From positions 89,439,596-89,503,595 of the forward strand of contig OY776123.1 in the NCBI GenBank assembly GCA_963675135.1: a DNA stretch of 64,000 nucleotides, in the 5' to 3' direction. The stretch is from Galeopsis tetrahit. Its lineage: Eukaryota; Streptophyta; Magnoliopsida; Lamiales; Lamiaceae. Each line of letters starts with the position of its first letter. The stretch's first letter is position 1. Below the pieces are notes generated by a model. That model saw only the letters and a program-made list of their open reading frames with translations, did not search any database and was not told the DNA's origin. Positions 50,268 through 61,229 of the stretch are shown in pieces. The position numbers and the translations under genes are program-made.

Positions 50268-51230
50268 GGGCATGATTGGTATACAGTAATAGGCTTGGAA
50301 TGGAATGAGCATTCATGGGCTCATTCCTAATCTCACGATTGGTATATTTTTTTACGTGGAATCTCAATTCCTTAAGGAATGGTGATTCCCAAAAATAAAG
50401 AATTCTGATTCCTCTCCATCCCCCTGTCTTTCCCCATTCAATTCTGTGTGGAATCGAATTATATTTTATTTTATTTTTTAAAATAATCACTCAAATTTGT
50501 TTTTTACATAATTATCCTTTTCAACAATTAACTCACTTCTCCAACCCTAATTCACAATTAAATACGACGATTTATTATTCAACATTCTTCCACCCTAATT
50601 CGAGAGAGAAGACGCTGAGAAAATAAAATTTGTATTGTTTTTTCTCTCTATATATGTGCAAAAGAGAAGACGTTGTCACTCTCGTTCATGAACAATCAAT
50701 GTCCTCTATAAACATAAACTGGTTTTCATTAAAAAAAATCCTCAAATTTGAATTAAATATGGGAGTGGGGGACAGTATGAAGGTCGACGACAGAAAGGTG
50801 GGAGACGACGGCGCAGTTTCAGTTGAAAGAGAAGAAGAACCGTGTTTTTTTTTATTTAATTTACTTAATTTTTAATTATTTTTACTTTTAGTTAATTGAA
50901 TAAATAATTCAAATCAGAGAAGGATATACATGAGTGATAAAAATGATATTATCCCTATATTTTAGTTATTTTTATATTTATTAATTTATATTATTAGTAG
51001 AGATGAGTGCGATTATTTCATACGTTGATGGTATTTTAGTCATTTAAGATAAAACATATATATTATTTTGCATTTCATTTTAGTATACCAATCAGGAGAA
51101 TGGAATCAATCAATGAATTGCTTTTCCATTCTTAATCGATACCAATCATGGGAATGCTCATTCAGACCTCATTCCATTCAAACCTTCATTCCATTCAAAC
51201 CTTCATTATTCATTCCATCATACCAAGCCC
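50268..51230. mobile_element. PIF/Harbinger-like non-autonomous element
   Basis: The ends GGGCATGATTGGTATAC and (inverted right end) GGGCTTGGTATGATGG carry TAA on each side (50265-50267, 51231-51233). GATTGGTAT and GGAATGAGCATTC occur near both ends in inverted orientation. The right end has a small tandem CATTCCATTCAAACCTT repeat. The interior is AT-rich; short frames inside show no transposase motif. Confidence 0.8.
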
Positions 51231-52673
51231 TAAATACTCACACGGATCTGAACATCGAAATTACGAAAAATAAATAAAATAAAGATTTTTTAATTTTATT
51301 AAAATGATAAAATAAAAATATTGTGTTATTAAGAAAATGTGATGATATAGAGTGACAATTTTAGGATGCAAAAATTAATATGAAATCGATAAAAAATAAA
51401 ATTGTGAAAATTAATTTGAAACTAAAGAGTATCGTATAAGAGTGAGACATAAGGAAAAACATGTTAGATTGAGTAATAGAGTTGGTTGCTTGTTAAATAA
51501 GTGACATAAATCCCAATTAAATGACTTGCAGTACCATAGTAATCATGCTTTTATAATGTTTGAATTAATAATACCATGATTAGACCTTAACGCGCTGCGA
51601 TCGAAACCTCTATTTTTCTAATGATATTTCTTTATTTGTATTTTATGCCTTGACCAATAGATCACAAAAATTTATATTTATGAAATATAGATAATTAAGT
51701 TAAATTTGATGTAAAAATTTGTGGGTCAAAATTGAGTTAATACGAGTCAACACGGGTTAAACTTAATTTAAATAGACCTTTTGTTTTCAAGTATTGTTTA
51801 ATATATGACCAAAATATTTTCACTATAAGTGTAGTATTACAAGTTTAAAATTATTTGGATACTTAATATTTTGGACGAATTCTTTAAAATATTTAATGTA
51901 GTGATGATACTTTGATTTTATAATAACAATATATTGGTCATATTGTAAACCACTTTCTTGTGATCCACAAATTTTTTGGACGACTCAAATTCATACTTTT
52001 GACCGGCTATTTCTTAAAAATGTTTAGTTAGATATAGTTTATGTGTAAAATATTTTATAGAAATGTTGCACATCTTAAATTAGCCTAAAACATAGGGATA
52101 ATCAAACTCATATATATGTCTAATCAATTTTAAAATAATATTTTTATCCAACACGTGATCGAAAGACACAATATTTGTAATTCAATCTGTCATTATTTGC
52201 GATTCAATCTGATTATGTAAATACTTTAGGAAAACAAATCCATGATATTTTATCAAAGAGGTTGAATTTATAGTATCATTTTTGGTATTATTACTAAAAA
52301 TTAGTACTAATTTATTAGTAATTGTTTAGGTAATAAGAATGGAAAATAAAGAAATTGGGAAAAAAAAAATGGAGAAAAAGGCAACCACCATTGACAGTTG
52401 GTATGAAATTAAAAGAGACATCTCGACTGAAGTTGTTGATTATCAATTCAATTCTTGAAGCAAACGGCGACATCACATCTCCCACTCTCATTTCACTATT
52501 GATTATTGTTTGTTTGTTGCTTCAGATCTCTGTTTTCTTCAACATTCTGTTGCGGCCTGTGTATATACACTTCATTTCCCCCGCGTTCTTCTCTAGATCG
52601 ATGGGAATTTTGTAGATTTGCATATTGGATCCATTAATTTGCTGAATAATTTTTGTTTACGCTGTGCGAAGAA
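51231..52673. other. region between the Harbinger-like element and RWA copy B
   Basis: Contains the segment 51469-51605, homologous to 36309-36430. From about 52196 it holds the upstream block shared with copy A, which should include promoter and 5' UTR. The rest is AT-rich with no gene. Confidence 0.5.
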
Positions 52674-55600
52674 ATGGCGGTGGATTCTGTACCTGTGACC
52701 GCTGGACAGGTGCGCTTTCGATGTCTATTACTTTGATTATTTGTTCTCCCATTGGAGGTGGGTGTGAAGCTGTTTCTGAATTCTGCTTCTTCAAGTTTAT
52801 TTGGTTTGTGGAGTGCGATTTCGATGTGGATATGTATGAGTATGACCATAGTCGGAATAATTTATTACCAAATTGGTGATTGGATTAGTCGATTTAGTAG
52901 ATGGAGGTAGTACTTGATTGTTGTAGAAATAGATGGATTTTTTTTGTCTGATTTCAGTTCGTAGCGAGTTAGTGTGGACTTTTTTCGTGTAGAGTAGATT
53001 AAATGTTTGTTGTTTTATTGGATTCTTTTGATATGGTGAGATGTACGATTTCAAATGGAATTGAGTAAGATTGTAGCATTTCTGGTGCTTCAAAATTTGA
53101 TTTTCTCTGTTAATAAACTAAGCATTGTGATGATGATTTGATCTGTGATGAAGATACCATGAATTTCTGTTTAATATGGAAAAGAGATCTTGTGATTATG
53201 TCATTATGAGATTCTTGCTTTTAATTGAAAGTAGCTTAAAGCTGGAATACATGATGTGTAAGGATAAAATTATTGGGTAAAAAGTATGCTACTGATTTCG
53301 TTAATGTATCTTTTAATATTTAGAGAAGTTTTATAAATTCAAGTATACTTGATTGAACTTAAAGTTTTAACTGGTAATTTTTTTAGTTTTTTATTCAAAG
53401 TGAATAACTATTTTAGAGCAGCATTACTACTCAAGTAATCAGCATTATTTTGTGTAGAGTCATACTTTAGTAATTTGTAGAGGTATTCTTGTCACACGCA
53501 AAATTTAACTTATTTGATCTAGTGTAATTGCCATCTGATGTTGAAAAATGTTGTGGTGTAAGAGGGTATTGGTAGGTAGGTGCGGAGTTTAATCTTTGGA
53601 TTATCAGCTTTAGCAATTGAAATCCCCTTATGGAGTACTAGATTTTTTATAATTTTCGATAAGTTGATCTCTTTCAAAATAAGAAAGACTAGGAAAAGTT
53701 ATTGAGTTGCAGATTCACCATTTCACTTTATTATTTAAGATGTACAGTTTGTTTAATGTGGGCTGGAGAAACAGAGTGAAACTGGAATGACTATGCTTGA
53801 GATGCACCCACACATCTGTTTGGCATAGTAACTGTTTAAAATATACTGGGTTGCATCAGTTGCATATTTAAGTTTGCTGTTTAACTTACTTTTGTTACTA
53901 CTCTTGCTTGTCTCTGACTGACTGATATGCTTTCTGCTTCTTTTAGTCTAACTTGCATTGCATGTAATGTGTACTTATGGGCTCAGGTGTCATTTTTGCT
54001 TGGAGTCATTCCAGTCTTTGTGGCATGGATATATTCAGAGTGGTTGGAATATAAGAAGTCGTCTTCGCTTTCAAAAGCGTGAGTACCTTTTCCCTTTTCA
54101 TAGCAGCTCCATGATTACTGATACTCAGATACCGAAACACGTGTTCTGCTTACGAAAAGCAATTAATGTTCTATAAAACTGAGAAATAATAGTATTGTCT
54201 CTGATACCTGCTTATTCAATAATTTTGCTTTCCTGGTAGCAGTCATTCAGATCATAATTTGGTTGAATTAGAAAGTGAAACAATCAAGGAAGATGATCGA
54301 GCTGTATTGTTGGAAGGTGGTCTTACAAAATCTTCATCAACAAAGTTATCCAGTCCATCCATCAAAACAAACTTAATTAGGTGAGACTATTGTAAAATAT
54401 CATGATAGTATTTTTTAAGGGTTGCATTTTTTATTACATTTATGAAATCTTTAATAATTTGATCTGCCTCAATATTTAGGTTTTTGATGATGGATGACTC
54501 ATTTTTGCTAGATAATCGACTACTTTTAAGGGCAATGTGAGTTTTTGATCATTTAGATTGAACTGATTCTAGTTGTCATATTTTTATCCATGATATTTCA
54601 ATCTTATGCAGGGCTGAGTTTGGGGCGATTTTGTTCTATTTCTACTTATGTGACCGGACAAGTTTTTTTGCAGATTCAACCAAGGTGCTCTTTCTTAGAA
54701 TTTTGATTTTTTAGTAAGGCTGCAAATAGTTTTTGACTTATTTTTCTTAACTAGGCAAAGTCAAAAAGTTCGGACGTCAATGTATGTAAATTTGATCATC
54801 TGTTATTGTATGGTTCTATTAATAGCCGAGTGTAGCTATCTTTTCTCCTATTACTCATAACTGAAATGACGTTTATTCAGGTAAAGGATTTGGTTAGGGA
54901 TTTGATCCCAAAAGTCTTCCTTATATCTGCTTTGTATGTCCAGCTGTAGCGAGGTGCTACAGTAGTTGTAAGATGAAAAAAACATGAATCAATTTTTCTT
55001 GGATTTATCCTCAATACTGCTTATTTCATCTAAATCTGGGTATACATTTGGTTCCTTTAGTTTTGTTTGATCCCATTGATTCAGCAAAAATGATCTGACA
55101 TCTTTGGTTTCTGGAGAGATAGTGTACCAAGTAAAATTTCTCAAATTTCAAGACTAGTTGCTATGTTTTTTCAATTCTCATTGTTTACAAGTAAAAGAAT
55201 CATAAAAAGTGTCGTTCAAACACAAAATGTGGCTTATAACTCTTACTTACCCATAATAAAACTATGTTTTATATCCTTTCATAAAAACTTTTTTATATGT
55301 TACTCTTTTGTCTGTATGCCTCTTATAATTTTTTTTTTTTTCATTTTTAACAGAGCTACAATCGCGATCTATTCGTTTTTCTGTTCCTTCTCCTTCTCAT
55401 AGTTTCAGCTATGACTTCTCTCAAGAGACATAATGACAACAAGTCATCATTTTCTGGGAAATCAATACTTTATCTTAACCGCCACCAGACTGAAGAGTGG
55501 AAAGGATATATGCAGGTAAGTTATATGCTCAACATTTCTTTGTTTTTCATGCCATTTGAGTTACTTGGATGGTCTGGCTTTTTCACGACCAGCCTATGGA

Positions 55601-57979
55601 TCAATATAATGCCAAAAGGTGGAAGGGAAAGAACTAGTATTTTGCATTTCCAATATGTCCACAATTATATTGCTCCACATTTTGCTGAATGGAAATTATG
55701 GTTCCTTTCAGCGCTTCTCTTTCAGTAGTCCACATTCTAATGTCTGTTTGACTGTTTCCACTATACACTTTGTTTACGTCAAAGTTTCTGATACTACTCT
55801 TTTTTCCCTGTGTTTCTGACAGGTTCTGTTTTTGATGTACCATTACTTTGCTGCAACGGAGATCTATAATGCAATTCGTGTTTTTATAGCTGCATATGTT
55901 TGGATGACTGGTTTTGGGAACTTCTCTTACTATTACATCAGAAAAGACTTTAGTCTTGGTCGATTTTCTCAGGTGACAATATAGTCTGAGTCAAACGTTG
56001 TGATTTGCTTATCACAGCTTTATGCCTCTTGTGGGATTTCTAAGCTAAATTATATTCTCTATGCAGATGATGTGGAGACTAAACTTTTTCGTGATATTTT
56101 GTTGTATTGTTCTTAACAACGACTACATGCTGTACTATATCTGCCCGATGCATACTCTCTTTACACTTATGGTGTATGGAGCCCTTGGTATAGGCTACAA
56201 ATATAATGAGATAAAATCAGTGATGGCTCTCAAATTTTTTATGTGCTTCGTTGTGGTTATCTTGGTATGGGAAATTCCAGGAGTTTTCGACATTTTGTGG
56301 AGTCCTCTCACCTTTATTTTAGGTATTAATTTTTTTATTTTATTTTTTGTCTCCTTGATGCATATTGATTTGATTCAATAATTATTATTTTTTACATTAT
56401 TCCTTTAAATAATCTTCATATGAATAGAGTAAAACTATATTCTCATTTAAATCCTAAATGCTTGCATGTTGTTTATCTTAATGATAGGATATGATGATCC
56501 TGCAAAACCAGATCTTCCACGACTACATGAATGGCATTTTAGATCTGGGCTTGATCGATATATATGGATCATCGGCATGATCTATGCCTATTTTCACCCA
56601 AATGTAATTTCTAAGTATTATAATTTATTTTTGCCTTTTTTCTTCTTCAATGAGGTTTAAATTGATAACGCTTTCCTCATTTCAGGTAGAAAAGTGGATG
56701 GAGAAACTGGAGGAATCCGAGACCAGGCGGAGATGCATGATCAAAACATTCATTGTTACCGCTGCATCAACTGTAAATCACTTAATTTGTTCATGCTTTT
56801 TGTTTGTACATTATTCATGTTCACTATTTAGTATTGGGATTAATTCTTGCTACCTCCTAATTATCTGGTTTAGGTTGGCTACTTGTGGTATGAATACATA
56901 TACAAGCTGGATAAGGTTTCATATAACAAGCTACATCCCTACACTTCGTGGATTCCTATAACGTATGTAATGAATTTTTTTTTTCCATTCCTTTTGCTGT
57001 GGTTTCCTTTATGGAACAAATAGCAGTCTATAACACCTTGCAACCACCCCCCTCCCGAAAGTTTTCTTTTATTCACTTCCTTGTTTCTTTTCTTCCAGTG
57101 TCTATATTTGCTTGCGAAATTTCAGTCAGCAGCTTCGGAACATTTCGTTCTCCCTTTTTGCGTAAGTCTTCTCTAGTTTCTTTTCACGTCTATCCTATTA
57201 GCTCTTTGCAGTTGAAATCATCATATTTTCTGATAAACTTACTGACTCTAATACTATTACTTATTAATTGAATCTTACAAATGCTCTTTTTGCTAACAGG
57301 TGGCTTGGAAAAGTTACATTGGAAACCTACATTTCCCAGTTTCACATTTGGCTGAGGTCGGTTTTGCTAATTTTCTGTTTCATATCATCTTTTATGTTTA
57401 GATCTGTCAATTTTGTATAATGCCAATCACTTGTTACTTGTCGGCTGTCGAGACTCCAGGGTTTACAATTAACAATTGCATTCACTAATTAAAATTTCTA
57501 GATACATAAACAATAACATGAGGGTACCCTTTTCCAGACATGATCTAATTTATTTCAATCTTTTCTGTTTATTTGCATTTGATGAGATTTTTTTTTAATC
57601 TGAATTATGACATGCCCTGAGTTTCTTCTATCAACAAAATTGCAGGTCAAACGTGTCGAATGGACAGCCTAAGTGGCTACTCTGTTTTATACCTGATTAT
57701 CCTATGCTCAACTTCATGCTCACAACCGCCATCTACATCTTGGTGAGCGAATCTTTTTTTTTGTAAGACGAAATTAAAGAAACCACGTGTTTGCATAGTG
57801 TTATAATAATGTTACAAATGCAGATATCGTATCGGGTCTTTGAGCTAACGAATACGCTCAAGACAGCTTTTATTCCAGCAAGAGATAATCAGAGGCTGCT
57901 TCAGAATTTTATCGCTGGAGTTGCCATCTCCGCTTGTTTGTATTTTATTTCGTTCGTTCTTCTTGAGATCCGTCAGTAG
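52674..57979 (+). CDS. RWA: REDUCED WALL ACETYLATION protein, copy B
   Basis: Same 15-exon plan as copy A with identical phases: 52674-52709, 53987-54078, 54243-54380, 54480-54536, 54612-54684, 55354-55515, 55823-55972, 56067-56322, 56488-56603, 56686-56772, 56874-56962, 57099-57161, 57300-57356, 57646-57742, 57824-57979; 542 residues. Every exon has the same length as its partner except exon 6, which carries one extra codon (HNDNKSS against HNDKSS). Differences are conservative and scattered, for example SLSKA for SSSKV, EIYNAIRVFIAA for EMYNAVRVFLAA, and LEIRQ for LQISQ at the C-terminus. Family motifs are all present, so both copies look functional. Role as for copy A: Golgi acetyl-group supply for wall polysaccharides. 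Introns are clearly alignable to copy A but more diverged than exons. Confidence 0.95.
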
Positions 57980-59169
57980 TAAGCTCGACTCACATTCTAC
58001 AGATAGATTCACAGGTTTGACCATTGTCTGTCTGTCTATATAGTTTAGTGTTTTCTTGCGATTTATGGTGTGTTTGGTTGGATGAATACGACACACTTGT
58101 TCAGGGTGCGTGCTACAAGAGAGATTGACACACAAACTGCAATATACAGGGTGCTCATTTCCATCAATTGGCTGCACCTGAAAATATACTACTATTAATA
58201 TAGGAAAACAGAAACTGGAAAATTGTTTGTAAGAATGTTTTGTCTCCACGGTTATACTGTTACTATACTTCTCCCCCTCTTAATATTTTTTATTTTTTTT
58301 ATACATGTCTTCTTATTTGCTTAGAATTGTCAATATGGGTTGTTAAATTAAGTGGGGCCAGTTTTTTTTCATTCAAACAAGTGTAAATACCATTAGGTAT
58401 GCCCATCACAAGGGATGGGGGGTTAAACCAAATGTGGGGCTCGTAAACTCCCTAGCAGCTCTAGCAAGTCGATGCGCCTTATCATTGACAGTTTGATAAA
58501 CAAAAACGTGCAAAAATGAATAGTAGAAACTATATACTTGCAAACATCTATAAAATTCCCAAAAATTGAAATTGAATGTTTAGACGAATTCATACCATCT
58601 TTAACAAAGGAATTTGAAGTTTTTTGAGATATGAAAAACCGTCACCCACATTGTGGGTGTTCTAATATTTTTTTAGATTCAGTCATTCGAATTTAACTAG
58701 ATTGTGTTTTTTACCAACACGTGTTCGCTTGAGACAAAAAATGTTGCAACAAAATAATCGATTAAATGTGACCCACTATGTGAAAGACAAAAACTATATA
58801 CAAAATTCCAGAAATTCAATTCTATGAAACGTGTCTTATAAAAAAAACGTTCCTTTCTTTTTCTTCTCTTTTGACAGATTCCTCTCGCTTATTAAGTTTT
58901 GTTTAATTATACTCGTTGAATTTACATATCAATAAGATGAATCAAGGTTTTGAATATTAAAATTTAATATATATTTATATACATATATTAAAAAATTTAG
59001 CATTTTTATCAATTTTATTTATACAGTAACACACATTTTTTCGTAAAATAACACTCTTGTTTTTATATAATAACAAAGTTTTTCAATACATTGAATGTGG
59101 TCCTAAAAAATAAACATGTATAACTACAAGGATAAATATATATGTTATTTTTCATTACATTAACACATA
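57980..59169. other. 3' flank of RWA copy B and AT-rich intergenic DNA
   Basis: The 3' UTR-like blocks shared with copy A end near 58240. Beyond this nothing is recognised. Confidence 0.45.
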
Positions 59170-59372
59170 CTCCTTCCGTTCATCAAAAATATATTCATAC
59201 TTTTAGACAAAAGTTTTTTAAAAAATAGATAAAATAAGAGTATTGTAGATTCATTTATAATAAAATGATTTTTATGAGTAAAATTAAATGATAATTTAAG
59301 TAATGGTTAGAGATAAAGATAAAGTAATGTTTCTATAAAAGATGAATGAACATATTTTTGGTAGATAAAAAG
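59170..59372. mobile_element. Stowaway-like MITE (degenerate)
   Basis: CTCCTTCCGTTCATCAAAAA at the left, and a right part (GAATGAACATATTTTTGG) complementary to the left subterminal sequence; TA at both ends. A second decayed element, 59506-59695, has CTTCCTATGTCTAAAAAAGA against inverted CTCTCACGTTTAAGAAAAAA. Confidence 0.45.
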
Positions 59373-59961
59373 TATTTTCTAGTAATACAGTGAAAAGATT
59401 AAGAAATGTGATTAAATTATAAATATAGTACTACGAGTGATATAATTGAGAGAAAAAAAAAATACTACAGATATAAAGTGAAGTATAAAAATTAAATAAA
59501 ATATACTTCCTATGTCTAAAAAAGATAATCTTCTTTCTCTTTTCACACAAACCAATGCAAACTTTTTTAGTATATAATTAACTAGTAATTTCAACAATCA
59601 TCTAGAAAAAAATATTAAATAAAAAAGAAAGTAGACTATAATTTGAGACAAATTAAATAGGAATAGTGGACTATCTTTTTTCTTAAACGTGAGAGTATAA
59701 TTATATGAAAAACTTATATATGAATGGACCAAAATGATAAAATAGAAAGCCTATAACATTGGGACGACACTCGACAGCATGATAGAACAAGTGGAACACG
59801 AAAAGTGAAAATTGACAATCCAACCAATTATCTAAGCATAAATTAAAATTTCTTGAGATTGTTAAAAAGTGGTTATTAGCCTTTACTCTGAATCCATCTT
59901 GAAAATACAAATCCCATATCTTGTTTTCGCCATTTGTATTCTGTGACAACTGTTTCCACAC

Positions 59962-59967
59962 TATAAA
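59962..59967 (+). promoter_or_regulatory. TATA box of the purine permease gene
   Basis: TATAAA lies 51-56 bp before the chosen ATG. Transcription would start near 59995, downstream of the out-of-frame ATG at 59969, which supports the ATG at 60018 as the first in the mRNA. Confidence 0.6.
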
Positions 59968-60017
59968 CATGGAAATTGGCGCTTCCATCTTCGCTCCTAA
60001 CTCACACTTTTTGAATC

Positions 60018-61171
60018 ATGGCCGTCGCCGGAGAAGCTCAGCCCGGAATCAATGGTGAGAATATCTTAATCTTTCCGTTTGTTACCTTCATCGATCTAAT
60101 CTAACTTGAAATTACAAACAAAATGCAGAAAAACACTACAAATGGTGGATTCAAATGATGATTTACTCCTTCTTCGTCATCGCCGGACAATCCGCCGGAG
60201 CTATATTAGGCCGATTGTACTTCGACAACGGTGGCGAAAGCGAATGGATGGCAACGCTGGTCCAAGTCGCCGGATTCCCGATTCTCTTCCCCTTCCAGTA
60301 CTGGTTCACAACCGCAGAAAAAACCGAACCGGTTCCAAATTCCCCCAAATCCTTCCCCACAATTCTCATCGCGTTTTACATAGCGATCGGCGTTTTTCTG
60401 GCGGCGGTTTGTTTGTTATACTCAATCGGACTCCAGTACCTCCCTGTAACCACCTACATTCTGATCTGCGCGAGTCAACTCGGATTCAACGCGCTCTTCT
60501 CTTTCTTCCTCAACAAGCAGAAATTCACTCCCTACATACTCAATTCCCTGATTCTCCTCACGATTTCCTCCGTTCTCCTCGTTTTCCAGAAAGATCCCGG
60601 AGATTCAAACAAGGTCTCGAAGAAGAAATACGCAATCGGTTTCATATGCACCCTAGCCGCGTCCGCAGGGTACGCTCTGATGCTCTCCGTAACTCAACTC
60701 GCTTTTCAGAAAATCATCAAGAGAGAAACAATTAGGGCAGTAATTGATCTGACGATATATCAAATGGTGGTGGCGACGTTCGTTATAATCGTCGGGTTAT
60801 TTGCGAGCGGCGATTGGAAAAAGATGAATGCAGAAATGAATGTGTATAAATCGGGGAAAGTTTCGTACGCTATGAATCTGGCTTGGACTGCGATTTCATG
60901 GCAGGTATTTTTCGTTGGTTGTATTGGCCTGATTTTTAAGATTTCGTCGTTGTTTTCGAATGTGATCAGCGTTTTGGGGCTCCCCGTTGCTCCGGTGCTG
61001 GCGGTGATATTTCTCCGGGATAAGCTGACGGGGCTGAAGGCGGTGGCGATGTTGCTGGCGATGTGGGGATTTGTGTCTTACATTTACCAGCATTATCTTG
61101 ATGATTTGAAGATGAAGGAGAAGGAGAAAGAGAGGGATTCTAAGGATCAAAGCCTTGAGGTAAAATTGTGA
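60018..61171 (+). CDS. PUP: purine permease (PUP family transporter)
   Basis: Two exons, 60018-60054 and 60129-61171, encode 359 residues. About ten hydrophobic helices follow a short hydrophilic N-terminus, as in the drug/metabolite transporter superfamily. Diagnostic PUP stretches are YLPVTTYILICASQLGFNA (about residue 117 on), FTPYILNSLILLTISSVLLVF, and, near the C-terminus, NVISVLGLPVAPVLAVIFLRD followed by KAVAMLLAMWGFVSYIYQHY. PUPs carry adenine, cytokinins and other purines by proton coupling, and some relatives in the family move alkaloids or vitamin B6; the substrate here is not predictable. The C-terminal tail is Lys/Glu-rich. The intron near codon 13 is a usual PUP position. The 94-bp tandem repeat begins about 60 bp after the stop, so it may be within or next to the 3' UTR. 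Confidence 0.92.
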
Positions 61172-61229
61172 AATTAATCTATTCAAGATGTAGTAGTCTA
61201 GAAGATAGTTGTTCCTTTAGGTTTGTGGA

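Noticed and set aside
60106..60735. 209-codon forward frame in the permease gene
   Set aside because: It is a +1 shadow of the real permease frame, rich in Arg/His/Pro, with no domain and no independent start context.
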